Below, one piece after another: positions 17,092-27,800 of a DNA stretch of 64,000 bases. The DNA is from Rhodanobacteraceae bacterium. Lineage in GTDB: Bacteria > Pseudomonadota > Gammaproteobacteria > Xanthomonadales > Xanthomonadaceae. The stretch is taken from contig JACKOX010000013.1 of NCBI GenBank assembly GCA_024233975.1, positions 31,870-95,869 of the forward strand, written 5' to 3'. Numbering within the stretch: the first letter of the stretch is position 1; every line of letters begins with the position of its first letter. The notes beneath the pieces were generated by a model, which was not told the DNA's origin, ran no database searches, and was given only the letters and a program-made list of their open reading frames with translations. A program made the position numbers and the translations under genes.

Positions 17092-18960
17092 ATGTCTGAC
17101 GCGAAGATCAGAACGCACCGATACGAACGTGCGAACACAGGCGCAACACTGAGCAGCCGTCCCCGCACCGGAGCGCTGCGTGCCGCGCCTCGCCACATCC
17201 CGGCGGCAAGCCGCGGGATGCGCGCCACTGCCGGCCGCCCACACCGGTTCGCGGTACGCGCGCCACGCGCCCGAGCGCACGCTGCTGTACGCGTTGGTAG
17301 AGGCGCACTACCCGGACTTCATTGTACGGATCGAAGCGGAGGGCCGCTCGCTGCCCGGATATGTCCGCGAGGCGTTCGATGCCTACCTGCGCTGCGGCGT
17401 GCTCGAGCACGGCTTCCTGCGCGTGGTCTGCGAGCACTGTCGTGCCGAGAGGCTGGTGGCGTATTCCTGCAAGAAGCGCGGGCTGTGCCCGAGCTGCGGC
17501 GCGCGGCGCATGGCCGAGTCGGCGCGGCATCTGGTGGACGAGGTGTTCGGCCCGCGGCCGGTGCGGCAATGGGTGCTGAGTTTCCCCTACCCGTTGCGCT
17601 TCCTGTTCGCCGGCAAACCGGATGCCATCAGCCCGGTGCTGGGCATCGTGCATCGTGTGATCGCCGGTTGGCTTGCCGATCAGGCCGGCGTGCCGCGGGA
17701 TACGGCGCAATGCGGTGCGGTGACCCTGATCCAGCGCTTCGGCAGCGCGCTGAACCTGAATGTTCACTTCCACATGCTGTGGCTCGACGGCGTGTACGAC
17801 GCGAACGTCGAGCCCCCGCGGCGCAAGCCGCGCCTGCGCCGCGCCCGTGCCCGTGCCCCCACCTCTGCGCAACTGACGCAGCTCGCCAACACCATCGCGC
17901 ATCGCGTGTGCCGGCACCTGTCGCGCCGCGGCTGGCTCGAAGGCGAAGATGAATCCGTGTTCCTGTCCGACAGCGCGGGCATCCGTGCCGATGGTCGGCC
18001 CGAAGCGGTGCGTCCGGCCCCCGCGCACGCGCTCAGCGAGCAGGAGCGGGCCGCGATCCTGGAGGTGGCCAACGCCCCGCAATACGCCGCCCTGCCGCCG
18101 GCGCAGATCGTGCCGCGGTTGGCTGACGAGGGCCGCTACCTGGCCAGCGAGTCGAGCTTCCACCGGGTCCTGCACCAGGCCGGGCAGGCCAGTCACCGCG
18201 GTCGCGCCAAGACACCGCAGGCCCGCCGCAAGCCGACCACGCACATGGCCCGCGCCCCCAACCAGGTGTGGTGCTGGGACGTGACCTGGCTGCCTTCGCA
18301 GGTGACCGGGCGCTGGTTCTACCTGTACCTGATCCTGGACCTGTACAGCCGCAAGATCGTCGGCCACGAGGTGCACGAGGTCGAGTCCGGCGAGCATGCC
18401 GCGCATCTGCTCAAGCGCACGGCGCTGGCCGAGGGCATCCATGCAGCGACCAACAAACCAGTGCTGCATGGCGACAACGGTGCCGCCCTGAAAGCGACCA
18501 CGGTACTGGCGATGCTGCAGTGGCTGGGCGTCGCCCCGTCCTACTCGCGCCCGCGGGTCAGCGACGACAACGCCTTCGTGGAGAGCCTGTTCCGCACCGC
18601 AAAGTACCGCCCCGGCTTCCCGATCCGGGGCTTTGCCGACCTGCAGGATGCACGGACATGGGCCGCGCAGTTCGTTCACTGGTACAACCACGAGCACCTG
18701 CACAGCGGCTTGCGCTTCGTCGCCCCGGCCGTGCGACACGCGGGCCAGGACGCCGCCCAGCTCCAAGTCCGCACTCAGGTCTACGAGCTCGCCCGCCAGC
18801 GCCATCCGCAGCGTTGGACCGGCACGATCAGGGACTGGAGTCGCGTCGGTGCCGTCACGCTCAATCCCGACCGAGACACGGTCGTGCCGGCACAAAGCAA
18901 ACAGAATGAAAGTAAGCGACTAGCTGCATGAAATCAGGCGACAACTATCTTGACACGCAC
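17091..18960 (+). mobile_element. Chimeric element: IS91-like left half joined to IS3-family right half
   Basis: The left edge at 17091 is related to that of copy 1. From about 17392 to 17580 it matches copy 1 almost exactly, and from 17581 to 17796 it matches copy 2. From about 17980 the sequence is an IS3-family orfB. The right boundary is put near 18960, after ATCTTGACACGCACCG, where an IS3 end would be expected. No IS91 right end follows. orfA and the left end of the IS3 element are missing. Confidence 0.65.
17180..18931 (+). CDS. In-frame fusion of IS91 transposase N-terminus and IS3-family DDE transposase
   Basis: One 583-aa frame from GTG 17180. Residues 1-267 are IS91-like: zinc cysteines 84, 87, 97, 103 and 106, and HUH motif HFH at 196-198. 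The IS91 tyrosine region is lost. After about residue 268 the protein is an IS3 OrfB: Asp367 (CWDVTW), Asp432 (LHGDNGA) and Glu468 (NAFVES). The 35-residue spacing between the last two is the classic DD(35)E. The expected HTH part (OrfA) is absent. The fusion could give the DDE domain a new DNA-binding front. More simply it is a dead product of one element inserting into another. Confidence 0.8.
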   Translation: MPRLATSRRQAAGCAPLPAAHTGSRYARHAPERTLLYALVEAHYPDFIVRIEAEGRSLPGYVREAFDAYLRCGVLEHGFLRVVCEHCRAERLVAYSCKKRGLCPSCGARRMAESARHLVDEVFGPRPVRQWVLSFPYPLRFLFAGKPDAISPVLGIVHRVIAGWLADQAGVPRDTAQCGAVTLIQRFGSALNLNVHFHMLWLDGVYDANVEPPRRKPRLRRARARAPTSAQLTQLANTIAHRVCRHLSRRGWLEGEDESVFLSDSAGIRADGRPEAVRPAPAHALSEQERAAILEVANAPQYAALPPAQIVPRLADEGRYLASESSFHRVLHQAGQASHRGRAKTPQARRKPTTHMARAPNQVWCWDVTWLPSQVTGRWFYLYLILDLYSRKIVGHEVHEVESGEHAAHLLKRTALAEGIHAATNKPVLHGDNGAALKATTVLAMLQWLGVAPSYSRPRVSDDNAFVESLFRTAKYRPGFPIRGFADLQDARTWAAQFVHWYNHEHLHSGLRFVAPAVRHAGQDAAQLQVRTQVYELARQRHPQRWTGTIRDWSRVGAVTLNPDRDTVVPAQSKQNESKRLAA

Positions 18961-19415
18961 CGCAATGCGCGGGCTCATCAGTCTGATCCGTGTGTCGATC
19001 TGTCTTCGGTCCACATCATCCTGCACCGGGCGTCACGCCCCGACTCCGGCCGCCTGCGCCGGGACCGCGTGAAGCTTGGATGATTGCTGCATAAAGCCCT
19101 GGGCGGTTTCCAAGGGGGGGGAACCGGCAGATTTGTCCTGTGAAAGCGAAACGTGCTCGGTCGATCACTTGAAGCAAAGTTGACGAAGTGCAAGCATGCT
19201 CTGCGAAAGGACCATGCGATTGGAACCACTCCAACGGCGCCTCTCGGCCATCTGTCGGCCGGCCAGCAGCTGCTTCAGCAGTGGAATAGTTCACATCCTC
19301 TATCCCAATAGTTCACCTATCCGGTTTTGTCCACGCCAGTTTGCCGCGCAGACTGCCCTGTCGCGTTGCCGGAGCAGCCGCTATGCTGTCCGCTTCGCAC
19401 ATGGGGAGCGCGAGC
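18961..19415. other. Intergenic region before the giant repeat-protein gene
   Basis: About 455 nt without a convincing gene. A GC-rich imperfect palindrome lies around 19027-19070 (GGGCGTCACGCCC is perfect at its core). A minus-strand frame (19016-19294) lacks a recognisable product. Near the 3' end are two direct repeats of AATAGTTCAC listed separately. The promoter of the next gene must be here, but no clear -35/-10 pair is visible. Confidence 0.4.
19285..19316 (+). promoter_or_regulatory. Two direct repeats AATAGTTCAC, 22 bp apart
   Basis: Exact 10-bp copies at 19285-19294 and 19307-19316, that is two helical turns apart on the same DNA face, about 100 nt upstream of the start of the giant surface protein. 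The spacing fits a tandem activator or repressor site. The binding protein is unknown. Confidence 0.4.
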
Positions 19416-22400
19416 ATGTCTCTGATTGGACGTCTGGTATGGGTGTTCACCGCCGTGGCCGCGATGGCCGCGAGCACGGTGGCGGTGGCACAGCCGACTC
19501 TCATCAAGAGTTTCGTGCCAGCCACGATTGGTCCGGGCAGTGCCTCGCAGGTGCGTTTCCAGATCAACAATGACGGCGGCACGCCCGTCACCGATTTGGA
19601 GTTCACGGATGTTCTGCCGGCCGGCGTGGCGCTGGCGGCACCGGCGCATCCAACGACAACCTGTCCCAGCGGCCTGATCTCCGCGCCCGATGGCGGCACG
19701 ACGATCACCTTCACTGGTGGTGCTCTGGGCGCAAACAGCAGCTGTACGGTCAGCGTCTACGTCACATCGTCGACACTGGGCATGCACACCAACCCTGCGA
19801 TTACATTGAGCTCCAGTGCTGGCAGCAGCATGAGCCTTCCCGTGGATCTCACGGTCGACGCCGGCAGGCCGGGCTTCTCCAAGGTGTTCGCGCCGTCGAC
19901 CGTGCAGCTTGGCGGGCGATCCACGTTGACCTTCAGCATCGACAACAGCGCCAACGCAACAGCGGTCAACTCAGGCTCGTTTTCCGATACGTTGCCCGTA
20001 GGTCTCGTTATTGCGGAACCGTCCGGCCTCGCGACCGATTGTGGTACTGCGCCCGTTCTTCCAACAGTCAGTGCGGCCCCGGACGGTAATGCTGTTAGCT
20101 TGTCGTACTTCGGTAACCTGACGTTCCCACTGGTTGCCGCCGGGGCTTCCTGCACTTTGACGGTGGATGTCGTGGCGCAAGGCAGCGGGCAGCTGGACAA
20201 TATCAGCGGCGTCGCGTCAGGCCAGGTTGGTATCAGCACATTGGATTTTGGGCTGGCCGTCGACTCTTTGCAGGTCAACCGCGACCTCATTCATCTATCC
20301 AAATCATTTGTCGACGATCCGGTGCCTCCGGGCGGTATGGCGACGCTGCAATTCACGCTGACCAATTTCAGCCGCACCGATGATGCTACAAACATCGCCT
20401 TCAGCGATGATCTCGATGCGACCTTGAGCGGCTTGCAGGCTGTGTCTGCGCCGACCAACACCTGTGGTGGCATGGCAACCTCTGGTTTTCCGACCAGCGT
20501 TTTTGGCTATGACGGCGGAACGCTTGCCGCTGGCGCCAGCTGCTTGATTGAACTGCAACTGGCCATCCCGGCAGGCGCGTCGCCGGGCACCTACACGAAC
20601 ACGACGTCCACAATTGCGGCAACGATAGGAGGCTCTCCGGTGCTTGGCTCGGCTGGTAGCGATCTTCTGTTCGTATCGCCGGCGCCGACGATTACTAAGA
20701 CGTTCCTGGACAACCCGGTGGCCGCTGGCGACTCGACCACGCTCGAGTTCACCATCACCAACACCAGCGCAACCTCGTCGGCGACCAATGTCGCGTTTAC
20801 CGACTTCTTTGCCACGATCCTGCCCACGGCGTCGGTGACGCCGGCGGCGGCGTGTTGTGGCGCCGGCTCCAGCTGTACGTTCTTCCAACTGGTAAACCCA
20901 ATGGGTAACGATGTCACGCCGGCTCGACTGTTCGTGTCGGGAGGCACCTTGGCGCCGGCAGGCATGGCTGGCGACAGCTGTACATTCTCGCTGACCCTGA
21001 ATGTGTCTTCGGATGCAGCCAGTGGCATCTATCCCAACGTGACAACACAGGTCAGTGCCACCGTGGATGGTGAGACTCGCACCGGTGGTGTCGCCAAGGA
21101 CGACCTTGAAGTTGTCGGCGGCGTGCGCCTGGTGAAGCAGTTCACCGATGACCCGGTACTGCCGGGTGACACGGTGACCCTGCAGTTCGAGATCACCCAC
21201 GATGGTGAAACTAATGGCGATGCCACGGCCATCAGTTTCACGGATGATCTGGATGCCGCGTTGTCCGGGCTTGTTGCGGTGGGGCTGCCGGTAAATGACG
21301 TCTGTGGCACGGGTTCGCAGATCAGCGGCACATCCATTCTGAGTTTCACGGATGGGACGCTGGCGACCGGTGAAAGCTGCACGTTCAACGTAACGCTGCA
21401 GGTGCCGGCTGCCGCGCCGACTGGCTTCCACACCAACACCACCAGCAATGTGTCGACCACGGTGTCCGGCCTCACGATAGTTACCCCCTCGGCCAGCGAT
21501 GATCTGCTGGTCGCGGCCCTGGGCTTGAGCAAGGAGTTCATTGACGATCCGGTCTTGCCGGGTGGCACGGCAACGTTGCGCTTCACTATCGACAATACGA
21601 ACGGCACGCTTGATGCCACGGGTATGTCGTTCACCGACGACTTGGGCGCCGTGCTGACCAATGCGACATTTGATGCGGGCTCCGTGCCGGCGACGCCTTG
21701 TGGCGGTAGCGTCGTACTCTTGTCGGCCAACCGACTCATGAGCTTCTCCGGTGGCAGCGTGACTGCGGGAACAAGCTGCACATTCGACATGCTCGTGCAG
21801 GTTCCTGTGGCCGCTGCGAATGGTGTGTACCGCAACCGCACCACCAGCCTGAATGCCACCATTGGTGGGACGCCTGTCGTCCTGCCTGCGGCCAGCGATG
21901 TGCTGACCGTCAACGACAACCTGCTGCTGCTGGAAAAGCAGTTCACCGATGACCCGGTGATGCCGGGTGGTACGGTCACGCTGCAGTTCACGCTGACCAA
22001 CCAGGATGCGGCCAATTCGATTACCGGTATCGCGTTCACGGATGACCTGGATGCAGCTCTGAGCGGATTGGTAGCGACCGGCCTGCCCATGAACGATGTC
22101 TGCGGTGCCGGCTCGCAGATCTCGGGAGCGGGGCTGTTGTCGCTGACCGGCGGCAACTTGCCGGTGGGTGGCAGCTGCACGTTCAGTGTGATGCTGAACG
22201 TGCCTGCGGGTGCTTCGTCCGGCGATTACCTGAATACCACGAGCAGTGCGACCGGAACGGCTGGTGGGCTGGGCGTGACGGGTGATCCCGCCAGCGACAG
22301 CCTGCACATCCGCGTGGTCGATTTCAGCAAGGCCTTCGATGGCCCGAGCGCGGCGACGCGGACGGCGCAGCTGAGCTTCACCATCCACAATATTGACGCC

Positions 22401-24749
22401 AGCAACCCGGCGAGCGGTCTCGGCTTCACCGATGACCTGGACGCCGTGTTGACCGGCCTGGTGGCCGTCGGTCTGCCGGCCAGCGATGTCTGTGGTGTCG
22501 GCTCGCAGATCAGCGGGACGAACCTGCTGACCATGACTGGTGGTGACCTGGGGCCGGGCGAAAGCTGCACGATCACGGTCAATGTCCTGTTGCCGGCAAC
22601 GGCGATGGCCGGCACCTACCCGAATACCAGCAGTGACCTGACTGCCAGCGGCCTGACCGTCGCCGTGCCGGCGATGGCGGATCTGGTGGTCGAACCGCCA
22701 CCCAGCTTCGCCAAGGCCTTCACGCCTGCCACCGTGGGTGTCGGGCAGGCGAGCACGTTGACCTTCACCATCGACAACACCGCCAGTGCGCTGGTTGCCG
22801 CTGCGTTGAACTTCACCGACAACCTGCCCGCCGGGATGACGGTGGCGCCGACGCCAAACGCCGGCACCACCTGCGCCGGCGGCACGATCAACGCCGGCGT
22901 CGGTGCTACCGCAATTGCCTACAGCGGCGGCACGGTCGGTTCCGGCAGCGTCTGCACCCTGTCGGTGGACGTGGTGGCATCCACCTCGGGGGCCATGGTC
23001 AACACCAGCGGTGACCTGACCTCGAACACCGGTAACAGCGGCACCGCCAGCGATACCCTGACGGTGATTCCGCAGCCGGGCTTCAGCAAGGCCTTTGCAC
23101 CCACCAGCATCGTGTCCGGCGGCGTCAGCACGCTGACCTTCACCATCGACAACACGGCGTCCACGGTGGCGCTGGCCAATTTGGCCTTCGTCGACAACCT
23201 GCCGGCGGGGATGACGGTGGCCACGCCGCCCAATGCCTCGACCACCTGCACCGGTGGCACGCTGACGGCCAGTGCAGGGAGTGGTTCCATCCAGTACGTC
23301 GGCGGCAGCGTTGCCGCCGGCGCCAGCTGCACGGTGCAGGCGGATGTCACCGCAACCACGCCGGGCAGCTACGCCAACAGCAGCAGCGCGCTGACTTCCG
23401 ATATCGGTAGCGCTGGCGTGGCCAACGCGACCTTGACCGTGCTCGAGGCGCCGCTGTTTGGCAAGGCCTTCGCGCCGGCCACCGTGGCGCTGGGTGCTGT
23501 CAGCACGCTGAGCTTCAGCATCGACAACAGCGCCAATGTGGTGGACGCCACCGGGCTCGACTTCACCGACAACCTGCCTACAGGCATGGTCGTGGCAACA
23601 CCGGCCAACGCTTCGACCACCTGTACTGGCGGCACGCTGACTGCCGCCAGCGGCGCGACGGTGGTCAGCTACAGCGGCGGTACCGCTCCGGCCAGTGCCA
23701 GCTGCAGCCTGCAGGTCGATGTCGAGGCACAGGCGGCCGGCACGCTGAACAACACCACGGGTGACCTGACCAGCTCGGCCGGCAACTCCGGACCGGCCAG
23801 TGCCAGCCTGACGGTCAGCGGCGCCGACATTGCCATCAGCAAGGCCTTCCAGTCCGATCCGGTGCTACGCGGCGGACAGGTGGTTCTGCGGTACACCATC
23901 AACAACCTGTCGCCCTCGGCGTCCGTGGACAGCGTGGCCTTCAGCGATGACCTCGGCGCGGTGATCCCGGGCTGGGCCGCGGTCGGCCTGCCGCTGGCGG
24001 ATGCCTGCGGTGCGGGCTCCAGTGTCTCCGGAACCACCGTGGTCAGCCTCAGCGCCGGCAGCATCCCGGCGGCGGGCAACTGCAGCTTCGACGTAACCCT
24101 GCAGCTGCCGGGCACTGCGGCGCTGGGCACGGTGACCAGCACCACGGCAGCCGTGACCGCCAATGCCTTCGGCAACCCGATCACCGGCAACACGGCCAGC
24201 GATGACCTGACAGTGGTGTGGCTGGGCTTCACCAAGGCCTTCGTCTACAGCGGCTCGCCGGTTCCGGGCAGCGACATCGGCCTGATGTTCAGCATCAGCA
24301 ATCCGGACCCGCTCAACGCGGTCAGCGGCATCACCTTCTCCGATGACCTCGGTGCGGCAGTGCCCGGCATGTTTGCCAATGGCCTGCCGATGAGCGGTAT
24401 CTGCGGCGCCGGATCACAGATCGCCGGCAGCAGCGTGGTGACGCTGAGCAATGGCAGCATCGCCGCTGGTGGCAGCTGCAGCTTCCAGATCAGCGTGCAT
24501 ATTCCGAACAGCATCAGCGCGGGCACCTACACCAACAACACTAGCCCGCTGACGGCCACGCCGGCCGGCGGCTTGGCCTCCAGCGGCGACCCGGCGGACA
24601 TTGCCAGTGCCAGCATCGCCCTGCCCAGCGGCGTGCCGGCACCCATCGTCGCCCCGAATGTGATCCCGACGCTGGATCCGCGGATGCTGATCCTGCTGGT
24701 AGCAATGCTTGGCCTGCTGGCGGTTACCCGAGTGGGACGAATGAACTAG
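19416..24749 (+). CDS. Giant secreted repeat protein (DUF11-like), IPTL-CTERM sorting tail, copy A
   Basis: 1777 aa. The start at ATG 19416 (MSLIGRLVWVF) gives a good signal peptide cleaved after STVAVA. Thirteen Ig-like DUF11-type units of about 125-135 aa follow. Each opens with a motif such as LSKSFVDDPVPPGG or FGKAFAPATVALG, then FTIDN/FTLTN, and ends with a Cys-containing strand (SCTFSV). The C-terminus has the IPTL motif (NVIPTLDPR), a hydrophobic helix and a short basic end (RVGRMN). This is the IPTL-CTERM architecture, which in Gram-negatives is thought to be processed by an exosortase-like or other membrane enzyme. Likely a surface or extracellular matrix protein. Its 3' end is nearly identical to that of the next gene. 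Confidence 0.85.
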   Translation: MSLIGRLVWVFTAVAAMAASTVAVAQPTLIKSFVPATIGPGSASQVRFQINNDGGTPVTDLEFTDVLPAGVALAAPAHPTTTCPSGLISAPDGGTTITFTGGALGANSSCTVSVYVTSSTLGMHTNPAITLSSSAGSSMSLPVDLTVDAGRPGFSKVFAPSTVQLGGRSTLTFSIDNSANATAVNSGSFSDTLPVGLVIAEPSGLATDCGTAPVLPTVSAAPDGNAVSLSYFGNLTFPLVAAGASCTLTVDVVAQGSGQLDNISGVASGQVGISTLDFGLAVDSLQVNRDLIHLSKSFVDDPVPPGGMATLQFTLTNFSRTDDATNIAFSDDLDATLSGLQAVSAPTNTCGGMATSGFPTSVFGYDGGTLAAGASCLIELQLAIPAGASPGTYTNTTSTIAATIGGSPVLGSAGSDLLFVSPAPTITKTFLDNPVAAGDSTTLEFTITNTSATSSATNVAFTDFFATILPTASVTPAAACCGAGSSCTFFQLVNPMGNDVTPARLFVSGGTLAPAGMAGDSCTFSLTLNVSSDAASGIYPNVTTQVSATVDGETRTGGVAKDDLEVVGGVRLVKQFTDDPVLPGDTVTLQFEITHDGETNGDATAISFTDDLDAALSGLVAVGLPVNDVCGTGSQISGTSILSFTDGTLATGESCTFNVTLQVPAAAPTGFHTNTTSNVSTTVSGLTIVTPSASDDLLVAALGLSKEFIDDPVLPGGTATLRFTIDNTNGTLDATGMSFTDDLGAVLTNATFDAGSVPATPCGGSVVLLSANRLMSFSGGSVTAGTSCTFDMLVQVPVAAANGVYRNRTTSLNATIGGTPVVLPAASDVLTVNDNLLLLEKQFTDDPVMPGGTVTLQFTLTNQDAANSITGIAFTDDLDAALSGLVATGLPMNDVCGAGSQISGAGLLSLTGGNLPVGGSCTFSVMLNVPAGASSGDYLNTTSSATGTAGGLGVTGDPASDSLHIRVVDFSKAFDGPSAATRTAQLSFTIHNIDASNPASGLGFTDDLDAVLTGLVAVGLPASDVCGVGSQISGTNLLTMTGGDLGPGESCTITVNVLLPATAMAGTYPNTSSDLTASGLTVAVPAMADLVVEPPPSFAKAFTPATVGVGQASTLTFTIDNTASALVAAALNFTDNLPAGMTVAPTPNAGTTCAGGTINAGVGATAIAYSGGTVGSGSVCTLSVDVVASTSGAMVNTSGDLTSNTGNSGTASDTLTVIPQPGFSKAFAPTSIVSGGVSTLTFTIDNTASTVALANLAFVDNLPAGMTVATPPNASTTCTGGTLTASAGSGSIQYVGGSVAAGASCTVQADVTATTPGSYANSSSALTSDIGSAGVANATLTVLEAPLFGKAFAPATVALGAVSTLSFSIDNSANVVDATGLDFTDNLPTGMVVATPANASTTCTGGTLTAASGATVVSYSGGTAPASASCSLQVDVEAQAAGTLNNTTGDLTSSAGNSGPASASLTVSGADIAISKAFQSDPVLRGGQVVLRYTINNLSPSASVDSVAFSDDLGAVIPGWAAVGLPLADACGAGSSVSGTTVVSLSAGSIPAAGNCSFDVTLQLPGTAALGTVTSTTAAVTANAFGNPITGNTASDDLTVVWLGFTKAFVYSGSPVPGSDIGLMFSISNPDPLNAVSGITFSDDLGAAVPGMFANGLPMSGICGAGSQIAGSSVVTLSNGSIAAGGSCSFQISVHIPNSISAGTYTNNTSPLTATPAGGLASSGDPADIASASIALPSGVPAPIVAPNVIPTLDPRMLILLVAMLGLLAVTRVGRMN

Positions 24750-24755
24750 GGGTTT

Positions 24756-24783
24756 CCCGGTGCCGCCATTTCGGGGCACCGGG
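24756..24783 (+). terminator. Hairpin after repeat protein A
   Basis: Stem CCCGGTGCC (24756-24764) with GGCACCGGG (24775-24783) and a 10-nt loop, seven nt after the stop. Followed by TGTCTCTT, a weak T-run, so termination may be partial and allow some expression of the next gene. Confidence 0.55.
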
Positions 24784-24883
24784 TGTCTCTTGGCGCTCCG
24801 GCCAGCCGGTAGCCGAGGTGTCGGACGACGGGGGTGCTCACCCCCAGTCGGGGAAGGTTGATTCAACAATTTTGGGGGTCGGC

Positions 24884-27800
24884 ATGATGATGGGAAGTGG
24901 TCGCGCGGCGCCTGTCCGCGCGAGGGTGGTCTTTTTCGGTTTTCTCGTGGCCGCCGTTGCCGCGAATGGTGCAGCGATTGCCGCATCTCCGGCGTCTGCG
25001 AGGGTGGCCAAATCAACGTCAGGCGTCGTTGGTGTGGCGCCGGATCTCGAAAAGACGTTCCTTGAAACCGCGACGCCACCAGGCGGCACCGCCACGATCC
25101 GGTTCTCGCTGACTCTCCCGGAGTCGGCGTCGACTCCGGTAACGGCCATCACCTTCAGTGATGACCTGGACGCCATGTTGTCGGGCGCCACCGCGGTGAA
25201 CCTCCCATTGAGTGATGTCTGCGGGGCAGGTTCTGCGGTCACGGGTACGACAACGGTGGCCTTTGGCGGAGGCAGCCTGTCGCCGGGCGAAAGCTGTAGC
25301 TTCGATGTCGCGGTTTCGATTCCACCCGGTGTCGCCACCGGCCTCTATACTAATCTCACCAGCAACGTGGGTGCCGATGCGATTGGCGTGCCCGTTGCTT
25401 CCGCTGCCGCGGGTGCGGACCTGCTGGTCAGTGGCTTGGGCATCAGCAAGGCGTTTCTCGATGACCCCGTGGTACCTGGCGGCAGCGCGACATTGCAGTT
25501 CACCATCAGCAACGCAGCCGCAATCGAACCTGCAACGGCCATCGCGTTCACCGATGACCTTGATGGCATGCTTTCAGGCACTGTCGCGACCGGGCTTCCC
25601 ATGAATGACGTCTGCGGGCCCGGTTCGCAGCTGAGCGGTAGTGGGGTGATCACGCTGTCGAGTGGCAGTCTTGCTGCGGGTGCCAGTTGTACGTTCTCGG
25701 TGGTTGTGCAGACACCGGTTTCCGCCGCGTCGACGGACTATTCCAACGTGACCAGTCAGTTGTCCGCCGAGGTCAACCTGGCGGCTCTCACGCTTGATCC
25801 GGCGCGCGACAGCCTGACCATCGATAGCGAGCTGCTTGCATTGTCCAAGTCATTTGTCGATGACCCGGTCATGCCCGGCGACACGGTGACATTGCAGTTC
25901 ACGCTGACGAATGAAAGCCCCGGCGCTACTGCCGACAGCATCAGCTTCACGGACAACCTGGGTGCGGCATTGTCCGGGCTGGTCGCGGTTGGCCTGCCTA
26001 TGAACGACGTCTGCGGAGCCGGATCGCAGGTCAGCGGAAGCGGTGTGCTGACCCTGTCCGGCGGCATTCTTGCGGGCGGTGCCAGCTGCACATTCGCGGT
26101 GACTTTGCAGGTGCCTGCTGGCGCCTCGGTGGGCGACATGCTCAACACCACGTCGTCCGTCACTGGGCAGATCGGTGGCCAGCCGGTCACCGGTGGTCCG
26201 GCGAGCGACACCCTGCAGGTTCGCGCGCTGACTTTCAGCAAGGCCTACTCCGGATACGCCGAGGCAGGCTCGACGGTCCAGCTGAGTTTTTCCATCACCA
26301 ACCTGGATCAGGCCAACGGCATTTCGGGACTCGGATTCACGGATGATCTCGACGCCTCGTTGTCGGGACTGGTTGCGCTGGGCTTGCCGCAAAGTGACGT
26401 ATGCGGCGCAGGCTCACAGATCAGCGGAAGCAACCTTCTGGTGATGACCGGTGGCGACCTGCCTCCCGGCGGTAGTTGCGTCGTGACAGTGACGGTGCAG
26501 GTGCCCCCGGGCACTGCGCTGGATACATACCCGAACATCACCAGCGAACTGTTCGTGCAGGGGCTTCCGGTCGGCCCGCCTGCCAGCGCGGACCTGCTTG
26601 TCGAGGCGCCACCAGCATTCCAGAAGGCGTTTTCACCTTCCACTGTGGATGTGGGCCAGTCCAGTACGCTGACCTTCTCCATCGACAACACGCTGAATAA
26701 CGCCGACACGTCGAGCCTGGCATTCACTGACAACCTGCCGGCCGGCATGCTCATCGCGGCGGTGCCGAATGTCTCCACGAGTTGTGTGGGTGGAATCATC
26801 ACCGCGGCGCCGGGAGCCGGTGTCATCACCTACAGTGGTGGTTCGGTCGCTGCAGGAGTCGGCTGCAGCGTGCAGGTGGACGTCGCGGCGTCCGCTGTGG
26901 GGAGCCTGGTGAACACGACGGGCGACCTGACGTCCGACAAGGGCAACAGTGGCGTGGCCAACGCGACCTTGACCGTGCTCGAGGCGCCGCTGTTTGGCAA
27001 GGCCTTCGCGCCGGCCACCGTGGCGCTGGGTGCTGTCAGCACGCTGAGCTTCAGCATCGACAACAGCGCCAATGTGGTGGACGCCACCGGGCTCGACTTC
27101 AGCGATAACCTGCCAGCGGGCATGGTCGTGGCAACGCCCGCGAATGGGTCGACAACCTGCACCGGCGGCACGCTGACTGCCGCCAGCGGCACGACGGTGG
27201 TCAGCTATAGCGGTGGTATGGCGTCGGCTGGCGCCGGCTGCAGCGTGCAGGTGGATGTCGAGGCGCAAGCCGCGGGCACGCTGAACAACACCACAGGTGA
27301 CCTGACCAGCTCGGCCGGCAACTCCGGACCGGCCAGTGCCAGCCTGACGGTCAGCGCTGCGGAGATTTCAATCAGCAAGGCCTTCAGCGCGACTTCGGTG
27401 TTGCGCGGAGGACTCGTCGATGTCACCTACACGATTGAAAATCTGTCCACCTCCGCGACCGTTGACAACATATCCTTCACGGAGGATTTCTCAGTTGCCA
27501 TGCCGGGGTGGATTTACGCAGGTTTGCCGCTACCTGGCAGCGGCGTATGCGGGATGACGGGCACCATGGGAGGCTCCGGAAGTGTTGTCAGCTTGATACT
27601 TGGTTCGCTTGCGCCAGGTGAAAGCTGTACGTTGCCGTTCCAGTTGATGCTGCCTGCCAATGCACCCCTCGGGTTGGTTACCAGTACGAGCAGTGCGGTA
27701 ACCGGTACGGTCTTCGGCAATCCGATCGCTGGCAACACGGCCAGCGACGACCTGACCGTGGTGTGGCTGGGCTTCACCAAGGCCTTCGTCTACAGCGGCT

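Noticed and set aside
19016..19294. A 92-codon minus-strand gene upstream of the giant protein
   Set aside because: No recognisable domain, poor start context and composition like non-coding DNA.
20304..22388. A 694-codon minus-strand frame inside repeat protein A
   Set aside because: It reflects the codon periodicity of the repeats; no signal, domain or start context.
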